From Clostridiales bacterium (lineage in GTDB: Bacteria > Bacillota > Clostridia > Saccharofermentanales > Saccharofermentanaceae): DNA of 39,337 nt. The stretch lies in the NCBI GenBank assembly GCA_017964005.1, contig JAGCSR010000004.1:1-39337 (forward strand), written 5' to 3'. The position numbers were made by a program, and so were the translations under genes. Every line of letters starts with the position of its first letter. Positions within the stretch are counted from its first letter, which is position 1. Positions 23,378 through 31,289 of the stretch are shown one piece after another. Under the pieces are notes generated by a model that was given only the letters and a program-made list of their open reading frames with translations, was not told the origin of the DNA and searched no databases.

Positions 23378-24112
23378 TTAGTGCAAGATCCCGACATCAT
23401 TATGCAAGGCCGAGATCTCATCTTTCGTAAGGTCTCTTATATCACCCGGCAAAGAACTCTCATCAAGGGACAGTGACCCGAGACTTATCCTTCGCAATGA
23501 TACGACTTCCTTGCCGAAGTGGGCCATGATGCGGCGGACCTCATGAGTCTTGCCTTCACGGAGTATCAGTCTTGCGGTGTCTTCAGATTCTAAGATGATC
23601 TCGCAGGGCTTTAAGTGTTCCGGGGCTGCCGTGTCTGTCAGAGTGATGCCTTCGGAAGCTTTCGCAACATCCTTACCGGTCAGAGGCCCCCCGGTCCAGG
23701 AGACTCTGTATGTCTTGGGAACATTATATGAGGGGGAAGTGAGCCTGTGGGACAGTTCACCGTCGTTGGTCAGGAGCAGAAGCCCCGTGGTGTGGTAATC
23801 CAGACGCCCCACTGGTGACACGCCGCGGTTCTTATATCTTGATTCGATTAACTCGCCGACACAGGGGAGCCTCGGATCTTCCATGGCGGTAAGGACTTCA
23901 TCCGGCTTATCGAGGAGCAGGTAATAGTAAGTCTTGCCGGACAACACCTCTACGGGTTCACCGTAGCAGGTTACTTCATCTCCGGGAGCGACTTTACAGG
24001 AGGCATCACGGATCACGGCACCGTTGACGGTAACCTTGCCGTGCAGCACCTTCTTCCTTACTACTGACCTTGTTCCGAATCCTGAATCTGCCAGGAGCTT
24101 ATCAAGTCTCAT
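23378..24112 (-). CDS. RsuA/RluB-type rRNA pseudouridine synthase
   Basis: A 244-residue protein with an N-terminal S4 domain (MRLDKLLADSGFGTRS, VTVNGAVI) and the pseudouridine synthase core. The catalytic Asp105 is in PVGRLDYHTTGLLLLTNDG, and EGKTHEVRRIMAHFG is the substrate-binding motif. It isomerises a uridine in rRNA. The length and lack of a C-terminal extension suggest the RsuA (16S) group, but RluB/RluE-like targets cannot be excluded. AAAGGAGGGG precedes the ATG. Confidence 0.9.
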   Translation of the reverse strand: MRLDKLLADSGFGTRSVVRKKVLHGKVTVNGAVIRDASCKVAPGDEVTCYGEPVEVLSGKTYYYLLLDKPDEVLTAMEDPRLPCVGELIESRYKNRGVSPVGRLDYHTTGLLLLTNDGELSHRLTSPSYNVPKTYRVSWTGGPLTGKDVAKASEGITLTDTAAPEHLKPCEIILESEDTARLILREGKTHEVRRIMAHFGKEVVSLRRISLGSLSLDESSLPGDIRDLTKDEISALHNDVGILH

Positions 24113-24173
24113 CCGAAGCGCCCCTCCTTTGCCAAGATTGTCTATTACGCTATGCGAAAAGTCAAGGAACGGG

Positions 24174-24179
24174 TATAAT
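24174..24179 (+). promoter_or_regulatory. -10 box 7 bases before the Smr gene (possible leaderless promoter)
   Basis: TATAAT is followed by CGAAAAC and then ATG 24187. The only purine-rich stretch, AAGGA at 24164-24168, is 18 bases from the ATG, too far for normal initiation. No good -35 was found. Confidence 0.45.
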
Positions 24180-24186
24180 CGAAAAC

Positions 24187-24525
24187 ATGGTAACCATCAA
24201 TATCGAACAGGGACGGCCGACTGTTGAAGAAGCAGCGCAGCGCTTAACGAACGGACTGTACAGAGTCCGCGCGTCAGGGGTTCCGTGTGCCAAGATCGTT
24301 CACGGCTACGGGTCTTCGGGTTCCGGCGGAGCTATCAAGGCCGCGATCCCGAGACTGATGCGGGATATGCAGGCCAGGCGTCTCATCAAGGGTTACATAA
24401 GAGGCGAGGACTTCGGTCCCTTCTCCGTTGCGGCAAGGGATCTTGCATCGGGTATGAAGCAGATCAGGAACGACCCGGACTGGGGAAGATCCAACGACGG
24501 GATCACGATAGTCCTGTTCAAGTAG
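24187..24525 (+). CDS. Small Smr-domain protein
   Basis: A 112-residue protein. It starts MVTINIEQGRPTVEEAAQRL and holds a core VPCAKIVHGYGSSGSGGAIK (33-51), which corresponds to the HGxGxG loop of Smr domains (nicking endonuclease fold, also found in MutS2 and ribosome-rescue nucleases). The loop has extra Ser/Gly residues and the common LR after HGxGxG is replaced by GGAIK, so activity is uncertain. It lies 10 bases before the uracil-DNA glycosylase gene and is likely cotranscribed with it. Confidence 0.65.
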   Translation: MVTINIEQGRPTVEEAAQRLTNGLYRVRASGVPCAKIVHGYGSSGSGGAIKAAIPRLMRDMQARRLIKGYIRGEDFGPFSVAARDLASGMKQIRNDPDWGRSNDGITIVLFK

Positions 24526-24535
24526 GAGAGAATAT

Positions 24536-25117
24536 ATGGAAGGCAAGGAATTGAATTGGGAACTCTTCGAAGCCAGGTGCGCTTCGTGCAACAGGTGCGG
24601 TCTTTGTGAGAACCGTACGAATATCGTTATATACAGGGGTTCTAAGACTGCTCCGCTGATGATAATAGGTGAGGCTCCGGGTGAGTCGGAGGACCTTCAG
24701 GGCAAACCCTTCGTCGGAAGATCGGGGATGCTCCTGCAGAACTGCCTTGCTGCATACGGCTTTACCGATAACGATTATCACATCTGCAATATCTGCAAGT
24801 GCAGGCCGCCTGCCAACAGAAGACCGACCCCCGAAGAGATCAAAGCCTGCAAGGTCCTTCTGGCAGACCAGTTCAGGCTCGTAAGGCCCAAGGTCATATT
24901 GCTCTGCGGTTCCACAGCGTATGAGGGATTCTTCGGCGCCAAGCCCGTCATGAAGGATGTCAGGGGCGTATTCATCGAGCGCAAGGGATATCAAATCATG
25001 ACCACATATCATCCTGCCTATGCTCTCAGAAACCCCGCCAACAAGGTCCCGATCTATGACGATATGGGTAAGGTCCGTGATAAACTGACCGAACTCGGAT
25101 TAATGCCGCCCCTATAA
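24536..25117 (+). CDS. Family 4 uracil-DNA glycosylase (iron-sulfur)
   Basis: A 193-residue UDGa-type enzyme. The catalytic motif is GEAPGESEDLQGKPFVGRSG (45-64), followed by NICKCRPPANRRPTPEE and the C-terminal TYHPAYALRNP. The four cluster ligands are probably Cys18, Cys21, Cys89 and Cys105. It removes uracil from DNA to start base excision repair. TAGGAGAG precedes the ATG. It follows the Smr gene in the same direction. Confidence 0.93.
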   Translation: MEGKELNWELFEARCASCNRCGLCENRTNIVIYRGSKTAPLMIIGEAPGESEDLQGKPFVGRSGMLLQNCLAAYGFTDNDYHICNICKCRPPANRRPTPEEIKACKVLLADQFRLVRPKVILLCGSTAYEGFFGAKPVMKDVRGVFIERKGYQIMTTYHPAYALRNPANKVPIYDDMGKVRDKLTELGLMPPL

Positions 25118-25128
25118 TAAATAAGTTA

Positions 25129-25157
25129 TTGATTTTCAAAAAACCATTTGATATACT
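25129..25157 (+). promoter_or_regulatory. Promoter of the tRNA-Gln gene
   Basis: TTGATT (25129-25134), a 17-base spacer and TATACT (25152-25157). The expected start near 25164 leaves a short 5' leader of about 15 bases before the tRNA. Confidence 0.7.
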
Positions 25158-25178
25158 TCTCAAAGTCGGATACGACAT

Positions 25179-25252
25179 TGCCGAATTGTGTAATGGTAGC
25201 ACACCGGTTTCTGGCACCGTTTGTCTGGGTTCGAATCCTAGTTCGGCAGCCA
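25179..25252 (+). tRNA. tRNA-Gln (anticodon CTG)
   Basis: A full cloverleaf can be drawn. The acceptor stem TGCCGAA pairs with TTCGGCA; the D arm is GTG/CAC with GG in the loop; the anticodon stem CCGGT/ACCGT has a C-T mismatch at its base; the loop is TTCTGGC with anticodon CTG at 25211-25213; the T arm is CTGGG-TTCGAAT-CCTAG. The discriminator G and an encoded CCA end it. The U-A first pair and overall sequence agree with bacterial tRNA-Gln. It reads CAG codons. Confidence 0.93.
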
Positions 25253-25258
25253 TAACAA

Positions 25259-25295
25259 GAGGTTGTCTCAGGTCACACTGAGATGACCTCTTTTT
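25259..25295 (+). terminator. Terminator of the tRNA-Gln gene
   Basis: GAGGTTGTCTCAG and CTGAGATGACCTC pair over 13 bp, including two G-T wobbles, around GTCACA. Five T follow at 25291-25295. Confidence 0.9.
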
Positions 25296-25375
25296 CGATG
25301 ATGATATATGTGCCGGATTAATCTTATGTTTTCGAATTGTTAACCTGAGGGAAACCCTTTCAAGTGAAATGAAAA

Positions 25376-25381
25376 TATAAT
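25376..25381 (+). promoter_or_regulatory. -10 box upstream of the diguanylate cyclase gene
   Basis: TATAAT lies about 46 bases before ATG 25427. A -35 at normal spacing was not recognised. The remaining bases of the gap from 25296 hold nothing else that I recognise. Confidence 0.4.
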
Positions 25382-25426
25382 AAACATATAGGCTCCCGGT
25401 GTTATCGGCTGTGAGGTAATGTCACT

Positions 25427-26572
25427 ATGGATACAGTTATCAACATGCAGTCCGTATATGTAACCGATCTGGTCGGTGTGGCGATCCTTGTGGTCATAAT
25501 GGCTACCAAGGGATGGATACTTCCCGCGCGTAAGGACGAGAGCCGACTGATGATGACACTGCTCATCCTGTCGATATTAAACTGTCTTGTGGATATCTTC
25601 GCGTTCTGGTGTGACGGAAGGCCGGGGAACGGTTATTACTTCCTGCTGATGCTCGGCAATTCTTTCCTTTATATGTATAACATGATCATCGGCATAGGGA
25701 TCATCTATATGATCATCATGCATATCGATCACAAGACCACGGGACTTCATATGATATTCTTCTGGCTTCTTTGTGTGATCGAGACATCTCTGATCGTCAT
25801 CAATTTCTTCCACCCGGTCGTTTTCCTGATCGATGAGAACAATGAGTATCAGAGAGGTACCTACTATCTGCTGTTCGTTATCATCGGTTTTGTCCTTGTG
25901 TTGTATGGTTACTCCTACTACCTGATCAACAAGATCAAGAATCCGCAATTGCGGTATTTCCCGGTCATTGAGTTCCTGACGCCGATCCTTATCGGCAACA
26001 CGGTTCAGATGAAGATCTACGGTATATCACTGCTTCCGGTAAGCTTTGCCCTGGCTTTCGCCGGCATCGTCATAGCGCTGCAGAACGAGTGTATCTATAT
26101 CGATAAGCTCACCGGTGTATATAACAGATATGAGCTTGACAAGTTCCTCAAAAGACGTCACTTCAGGCGCAACGAGAAAGTGGTCGCCCTGATGCTGGAC
26201 CTCAATGATTTCAAAGCCATCAACGACAACTATTCTCATGCTGAAGGCGATAACGCACTTGTGGCTTTCGCCGATATCCTTGTAAGCGTTATCGGAGTTG
26301 AAGGCAACGTCATAAGATTCGCAGGTGACGAATTCATCATCATCGTGAGCAAGTTCGATAAGGTGGATATTGAAGACTACAAGAATAAGATCTTCTCGGC
26401 AGTCGAAGAGTATAACGCATCTTCCGGCAAACCCTATAAACTGTCGGTTGCGATCGGAGGGCGGGTCTTCGATCCCGTGAGCGACGATCTGGACGATCTC
26501 ATGAACCAGATCGACAGTCTCATGTATGAGGATAAGGACAGGTTCTACGAACTAAACGGACGTCAGAGGTGA
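25427..26572 (+). CDS. Membrane-bound diguanylate cyclase (GGDEF)
   Basis: A 381-residue protein. Residues 1 to about 215 form six or seven membrane helices with short loops. From about residue 225 (DKLTGVYNRYELDKFL) there is a GGDEF domain. LDLNDFKAINDNYSHAEGDN is the metal and substrate region, and the active-site loop reads AGDEF (299-303), a tolerated variant of GGDEF. The RxxD inhibitory site is absent five residues before the loop. It should make cyclic di-GMP in response to a membrane signal. GTGAGGT precedes the ATG. It is followed by a separately started tautomerase gene. Confidence 0.9.
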   Translation: MDTVINMQSVYVTDLVGVAILVVIMATKGWILPARKDESRLMMTLLILSILNCLVDIFAFWCDGRPGNGYYFLLMLGNSFLYMYNMIIGIGIIYMIIMHIDHKTTGLHMIFFWLLCVIETSLIVINFFHPVVFLIDENNEYQRGTYYLLFVIIGFVLVLYGYSYYLINKIKNPQLRYFPVIEFLTPILIGNTVQMKIYGISLLPVSFALAFAGIVIALQNECIYIDKLTGVYNRYELDKFLKRRHFRRNEKVVALMLDLNDFKAINDNYSHAEGDNALVAFADILVSVIGVEGNVIRFAGDEFIIIVSKFDKVDIEDYKNKIFSAVEEYNASSGKPYKLSVAIGGRVFDPVSDDLDDLMNQIDSLMYEDKDRFYELNGRQR

Positions 26573-26651
26573 TCCTCTCAAAGATGCGCGGATTGTACAC
26601 TCCGCCTCCCGTGTGGTAGAGTAATACAAAAGCGCTAAGGAGGCTTTGATC

Positions 26652-26870
26652 ATGCCGCATGTAGATATCAAATGTTATCCCGGAAGGACTGAAGAACAAA
26701 AGAGACTTTGTGCCGAGAAGATAACGCAGGATCTGGTGGAGACACTGGGGTGTTCTGAAGATCACGTATCGATCGCCATTAAGGAAGTTCCCAAGGAAGA
26801 TTGGGAAGAGAAGATGGTGCGCGGCATCATAGCCGAAGACGAACCTTACCTTTACAAGAGGACAAAGTAG
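26652..26870 (+). CDS. 4-oxalocrotonate tautomerase family protein
   Basis: A 72-residue protein with the family start Met-Pro (MPHVDIKCYPGRTEEQK), so Pro becomes residue 1 after Met removal and can act as the catalytic base. ATG 26652 is chosen over TTG two codons upstream for that reason and because AAGGAGG lies at proper distance. A longer acidic tail (EDEPYLYKRTK) follows the usual core. The substrate is unknown. It lies 18 bases before the acyltransferase gene. Confidence 0.85.
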   Translation: MPHVDIKCYPGRTEEQKRLCAEKITQDLVETLGCSEDHVSIAIKEVPKEDWEEKMVRGIIAEDEPYLYKRTK

Positions 26871-26888
26871 GAAAGCCGGGGATAAGAT

Positions 26889-27752
26889 ATGTTCGACCCG
26901 CGAACGAACCGCTACCCGTATCCCGAAGAGACGGACAGGCATTATCTCGAGATCCATAAGGACCGCGGCATCGTATTCGATTCGTCATATCCTTATATCG
27001 ACAGATCCGGGATGTTCAGGTTCAGGCAGAACCTTGCCCGGATCCTGCTCAACGTGATCGTATTCCCTTTGGCGAGGATCCGCCTCGGGCTTAAGATCGA
27101 AGGGCGAGACAATCTCAAAAAATATAAAGATGTTATCGATAAAGGTGTGGTCTCGGTATGCAATCACGTGCATATGTGGGATTATATCGCCATCATGTGC
27201 GCCATCCGTCCGACAAGGCCGAACCTTCTCGCGTGGGCTCCGAATATCAACGGCGAGAACGGGACGCTGATACGTCTGGTGGGAGGCATCCCGATCCCCG
27301 AAGATAATATAGCGGGACAGAAAGCCCAGCTCAAAGCCATAAGCGGTCTTATGGACGATGGCGGATGGCTTCATATATATGCCGAAGGGAGTATGTGGGA
27401 ATACTATGCGCCCATCCGTCCCTTCAAAAGAGGTGCGGCATACATTGCGGTAATGAACAACAGACCGGTGATCCCGATGGCCTTCTCATACCGGGAACCC
27501 GGTGCCTTCCGCAAGAAGATATTCCGGCAGGAGGCGGTATTTACTCTCCGCATAGGAGAGCCCCTGTATCCGGATACAGATCTTGATGTCAAAGAGAGGC
27601 AGAAGGATCTTACTATAAGATCGCACAGGGCAGTATGTTCTCTTGCCGGGATCGACCCGGATGAGAATCTGTATGAGCCTGTCTTCTCTGATTCGAAGCG
27701 CGTAGATTATTACACGACTCAATACGGAGTCGGATACCGCGGCTCCAGATAA
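26889..27752 (+). CDS. 1-acylglycerol-3-phosphate acyltransferase family protein (PlsC type)
   Basis: A 287-residue membrane-associated acyltransferase. The catalytic HX4D motif is NHVHMWD (His93, Asp98). Block III is IYAEGSMWEYY (EGxxW rather than EGTR), and block IV is RPVIPMAFSY. A hydrophobic stretch at about 45-60 precedes it. The expected role is transfer of an acyl chain to lysophosphatidate or a related acceptor. It is preceded by the tautomerase gene and a GGGGA ribosome site. It may share that transcript. Confidence 0.85.
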   Translation: MFDPRTNRYPYPEETDRHYLEIHKDRGIVFDSSYPYIDRSGMFRFRQNLARILLNVIVFPLARIRLGLKIEGRDNLKKYKDVIDKGVVSVCNHVHMWDYIAIMCAIRPTRPNLLAWAPNINGENGTLIRLVGGIPIPEDNIAGQKAQLKAISGLMDDGGWLHIYAEGSMWEYYAPIRPFKRGAAYIAVMNNRPVIPMAFSYREPGAFRKKIFRQEAVFTLRIGEPLYPDTDLDVKERQKDLTIRSHRAVCSLAGIDPDENLYEPVFSDSKRVDYYTTQYGVGYRGSR

Positions 27753-27791
27753 AACCCATCGTCTCTCCACATTAAATTCAAAAAGGGGATA

Positions 27792-27797
27792 TATAAT
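27792..27797 (+). promoter_or_regulatory. -10 box 7 bases before the response regulator (possible leaderless promoter)
   Basis: TATAAT is followed by CTTAACC and then ATG 27805. AAGGGG at 27783-27788 is about 16 bases from the ATG, too far to be a normal ribosome site. Confidence 0.45.
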
Positions 27798-27804
27798 CTT
27801 AACC

Positions 27805-28479
27805 ATGAAAAAGATATTGGTAGTTGAAGATGAGCCGGATATCAGGCAGCTCCTGGCAAGTTACCTCCGAAGTGACGGATATAAGGTAACGGAGGCCGAA
27901 GACGGCGTAAGCGCGATCGAACAGTTCTCCAAAGACAAGTTCGATCTCGTTATACTTGATATCCTTATTCCGAAGATAGACGGCTACGGCGTGTGCGAAG
28001 TCGTCAAGAAACAGTCGGATGTTCCGGTAATATTCCTGTCCGCATTAGGTGATGAGAATTCCATGGTCAAAGGCTACGATTCCCTGGCCGACGACTATGT
28101 CACCAAACCCTTCTCCATGCCGGTATTCTTAAAGAAGGTCAAAGCAGTCTTAAGACGTGATTCGAAGCCTTCCGCAGAAGAACAAACGAAGATCTGCTAC
28201 GGGAACATCACTATGGTTCCGGATACGATGGAAGTTATGGTAGGAGACAGTAAAGTCGAACTTACTTCCAGAGAATTCGATATCCTTCTCACACTCATAA
28301 AGAACCCGGGCAGAATCTACACCAGAGAGATACTCCTTGAGATGCTGTGGGATTATAACTCCCTCGTAGATGAGCGCATAGTTGACAGTCATATCAAGAA
28401 CCTCCGCCACAAAGTCGGCGAAGGCGTAATAGAGACCGTAAGAGGCCGGGGGTACCGCGTTGCACAAAAGGATAACTGA
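27805..28479 (+). CDS. OmpR-family response regulator
   Basis: A 224-residue two-domain regulator. The receiver domain has acidic ED pair in VVEDEPDIR, phospho-acceptor Asp52 in LDILIPKIDG, Ser79 and Lys101 in DDYVTKPFS. The C-terminal winged helix runs from about residue 130, with LTSREFDILLTLIKNPGRIY and HIKNLRHKVGE, ending in VRGRGYRVA. It should be phosphorylated by the kinase that follows, whose start overlaps its end by 20 bases. The targets may include the neighbouring exported proteins. Confidence 0.93.
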   Translation: MKKILVVEDEPDIRQLLASYLRSDGYKVTEAEDGVSAIEQFSKDKFDLVILDILIPKIDGYGVCEVVKKQSDVPVIFLSALGDENSMVKGYDSLADDYVTKPFSMPVFLKKVKAVLRRDSKPSAEEQTKICYGNITMVPDTMEVMVGDSKVELTSREFDILLTLIKNPGRIYTREILLEMLWDYNSLVDERIVDSHIKNLRHKVGEGVIETVRGRGYRVAQKDN

Positions 28480-29902
28480 CAGATTATCATTCAAGGTCTT
28501 CGTCATTACCTTCGTTGTTCAGATCATGTTCGGCGCATTGATCTGCGTCATCTTATATAACGCCACTCCGTCGAGCTGGAATACCCTGAGACGTGATGAG
28601 ATGGAGAGGAAGTTCGAAGCATTCATAGAAGAACTTAATAAAGTCACTTTCATAGAAGCAGGTGAGATGGTAGATGATTTCATTTTGGCTAACGACTGCG
28701 ATATTGTTATGTATAAAGGGATTAATCCTTCCTGGGATATGTATCCTACTATCGTGTACGATTCACGGTATGCGCTTAAACAACGATGGGCTGTTCTTGA
28801 GAAGATCGAATCCATCAACAAGAACGAGAAGATGAGCCTGTCAACTTCAGGGCGCGTGAGCTTTTCGTATAGTAAGGACTCGGTTTATACCGTTTTCTGC
28901 CTGTGGACCCAGGAAGACGAGAATGTGTTCGAAGAAGCACTCAAGAATACACTCCCTCTGATAATCGCAGCAATAACCGGGATATCCGTTATCTGTTCTT
29001 TCATCTATACATTCCTGTTCGCAAGACCCGTTCGTAAACTTTCGGAGATATCCGGGAAAATGGCAGATCTTGATTTTACTGTCAGGAGCAAGTCCAAAAG
29101 ACGTGACGAGATAGGGGATCTCGGGAGAAATCTGGATAATCTGTCTTCGAATCTCGACAGCACCATAACAAGTCTCAACAAGAGAACGGAGGAACTGGAA
29201 CGGGAGATAAAACGTGTTAATGAACTGGAGAGGCAGAAGGATGTATTTTTCGCTGCCGCGTCACATGAACTCAAGACTCCCATTACCATAGCCCAGGGAC
29301 AGGTCCGCGGCATGATCGATGGAGTGGAGCCTTATAACGATACGGAGGTCTATCTTCCCAAGACCCTTTCCGCTCTGAAGAGAATGGAATCCCTGATCAA
29401 CGAGATCCTTACGGCTTCCCGTATGCAGGCCGGTAATGAGATCACTCTCAGGAAGGAAGATCTCGGGGCGATCCTGAGGTCAAAGATAGACGAGATCCGG
29501 GATCTTCTTGAAGTAAGGGAGATAGGTCTTGAGACCAAGATAGAAGATGATCTTATATTCAGGGGCAATGCAGATCTTACTTCCATGGCATTCGGATCCT
29601 TCCTGTCGAATGCGGTGTTCTATTCTTCGGAAGGATCGAAGGTTGTCGTGACATCTGTTAAGGAAGACAAAAAGATAATAACTTCGATACGCAATACAAA
29701 TGCCCATATAGATGAGAAAGACCTGTCACACCTGTTCGAGGCGTTCTACAGGACCGACAGTTCCCGCAACAGAAGGAGCGGCGGGTCGGGTCTGGGACTT
29801 TACTTAGGCAAGCTCATAATCGAGCGTCAGAACGGTAGTGTAAAACTTGATAATGACGGAGATGATGTTGTCGCAACCATCATCCTTCCGGCTTCCAGAT
29901 AA
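28460..29902 (+). CDS. Sensor histidine kinase
   Basis: A 480-residue kinase. TTG 28460 is taken as the start: the first membrane helix begins within about ten residues (FKVFVITFVVQIMFGALI), and GGGGGT lies 8 bases upstream. An extracellular sensor region (about 35-165), a second helix (about 167-190), HAMP (about 190-240), and the phospho-acceptor His269 in AASHELKTPI follow. The ATPase domain has SNAVFYSS, NTNAHIDEKDLSHLFEAFYR and GGSGLGLYLGKLI, in the style of VanS-type kinases. It pairs with the overlapping response regulator; a lipoprotein gene follows after 29 bases. The signal is unknown. Confidence 0.92.
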   Translation: MHKRITDRLSFKVFVITFVVQIMFGALICVILYNATPSSWNTLRRDEMERKFEAFIEELNKVTFIEAGEMVDDFILANDCDIVMYKGINPSWDMYPTIVYDSRYALKQRWAVLEKIESINKNEKMSLSTSGRVSFSYSKDSVYTVFCLWTQEDENVFEEALKNTLPLIIAAITGISVICSFIYTFLFARPVRKLSEISGKMADLDFTVRSKSKRRDEIGDLGRNLDNLSSNLDSTITSLNKRTEELEREIKRVNELERQKDVFFAAASHELKTPITIAQGQVRGMIDGVEPYNDTEVYLPKTLSALKRMESLINEILTASRMQAGNEITLRKEDLGAILRSKIDEIRDLLEVREIGLETKIEDDLIFRGNADLTSMAFGSFLSNAVFYSSEGSKVVVTSVKEDKKIITSIRNTNAHIDEKDLSHLFEAFYRTDSSRNRRSGGSGLGLYLGKLIIERQNGSVKLDNDGDDVVATIILPASR

Positions 29903-29931
29903 TACTTCAAAGAACGGGGGAATAATCCGAT

Positions 29932-31188
29932 ATGAGAAAAACCGTCGCAATGATCCTTATCCTGTCGATGATGCTGTCTCTCGCTGCATGCAAACAGGGT
30001 GATGCACCGGCAGAGACAACAACGACTGCAACCGAAGAAACATCACTGTCAACTTCCGAAGAAGAGACAACGACTACTGCAGAAGACACAGCTTCCTACT
30101 GCGAATCAGGTTTCCTCAAAGGATTGAGGATCGAAGAGAATAATACTTTCGTAAATGCGGATGAGAAATACAGTAAACTCATAAACCAGGTAAATGAGGT
30201 TGTTGCCCAATCAGGTTTTGAGGGGTCAATGCTTATCGCAACGGATGATGAGATCATCATGTTTTCAGGTCCCAAGGCATTATCTGTCACAGGAGATCCG
30301 GTCGATCCTTACACCACATACGATATTGCATCCTGCTCGAAAACGATTACGGCAACGGCGATATTCCAACTGATCGAAGATGGCAAGATATCATTGGATG
30401 ACACTCTCGACAAATTCTTCCCGAAGTATGAGAAAGGCAAGGACATCACCTTGTATAATGTTCTTCACATGACATCAGGGATCGTCGATTATTACGATGC
30501 CCGGAGGTTCTGGGCGAAGGTGGACGGAAAGGACCTTGATGAATACGTCAGGAAATCGGAACGTGATGAGATATCCGATGAGGAATTCCTGGATAACCTC
30601 TATGCTGCTCCCCTTAACTTTACACCGGGAACAAGTCAGGACTACAGCAATACCAATTACGTGCTTCTTGCCCTGATCGTGGAACAGGTGTCCGGAATGA
30701 GATTCTGCGATTACGTCAAGGAAAATATCTTCGATGTCTGCGGAATGGAACACACATCCTCAATGGTTCAGGGTAATGAGACCTGTGTGCCTCAGTCTTT
30801 CGACAGCGAGTATGAGCAGGGATATGTTGATGAGACCGGACGCTATATGGCAGTAAACCGGGAGCGCGGGTGCGGCGGTATCCATACCGGCGTTGCGGAT
30901 CTTCTGGCATTTGACAAGGCACTTATAGGCGGCAAACTCGTAAGTAAGGAATCCTTAGATGACATGACGACATGGAGTTTTACTAACAAGATGGGTTACG
31001 GTTGCGGTCTTTTCCCGTACGCTGACAACGCTTTCGGTCACTCGGGTTACAATGCATGCTGCATCACCCAGAATATCATCATCGACTCAAAAGAATTCGG
31101 CAGGGTCTACTTCATAGGATCCGTCTCTTCAACGAAGCTCGGTGAAGCATTATCACAAGTGTACCTGCAGTGTCTTCGTACCCTGTAA
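29932..31188 (+). CDS. Beta-lactamase-family (class C fold) serine hydrolase lipoprotein
   Basis: A 418-residue lipoprotein: signal peptide with lipobox LAAC (Cys20), then a Thr/Glu-rich linker to about residue 55. The catalytic domain keeps all three motifs: SCSK with Ser134 and Lys137, YSN with Tyr238, and HSG with His370. This fold covers class C beta-lactamases, DD-peptidases and esterases; the specific reaction cannot be read. It is anchored outside the membrane, and lies 29 bases after the histidine kinase with GGGGGA as ribosome site, so it probably belongs to the two-component operon and may act on the wall. Confidence 0.88.
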   Translation: MRKTVAMILILSMMLSLAACKQGDAPAETTTTATEETSLSTSEEETTTTAEDTASYCESGFLKGLRIEENNTFVNADEKYSKLINQVNEVVAQSGFEGSMLIATDDEIIMFSGPKALSVTGDPVDPYTTYDIASCSKTITATAIFQLIEDGKISLDDTLDKFFPKYEKGKDITLYNVLHMTSGIVDYYDARRFWAKVDGKDLDEYVRKSERDEISDEEFLDNLYAAPLNFTPGTSQDYSNTNYVLLALIVEQVSGMRFCDYVKENIFDVCGMEHTSSMVQGNETCVPQSFDSEYEQGYVDETGRYMAVNRERGCGGIHTGVADLLAFDKALIGGKLVSKESLDDMTTWSFTNKMGYGCGLFPYADNAFGHSGYNACCITQNIIIDSKEFGRVYFIGSVSSTKLGEALSQVYLQCLRTL

Positions 31189-31209
31189 CGCTTCACATTA
31201 AATCCATAA

Positions 31210-31242
31210 TGCTTTCATATTGGATACAAACTGCCCTGATAA
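31210..31242 (+). promoter_or_regulatory. Shared upstream motif, copy 1
   Basis: TGCTTTCATA (31210-31219), 18 bases, then GATAA (31238-31242). The same arrangement occurs before the GH3 lipoprotein gene at 33831. It does not match the vegetative promoter well and could be a regulator site or another sigma-factor promoter. Confidence 0.5.
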
Positions 31243-31289
31243 GATGAACACGGTAAAGTGGCATTTTCTATCCGTAAGGGAGGTCAGAT

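Noticed and set aside
29932..31188. Two-component operon plus beta-lactamase-fold lipoprotein as a true antibiotic resistance cassette
   Set aside because: The motifs fit class C-fold hydrolases in general, which include peptidases and esterases, and the kinase only resembles VanS-type ATPase motifs; no resistance ligase or similar gene is present.
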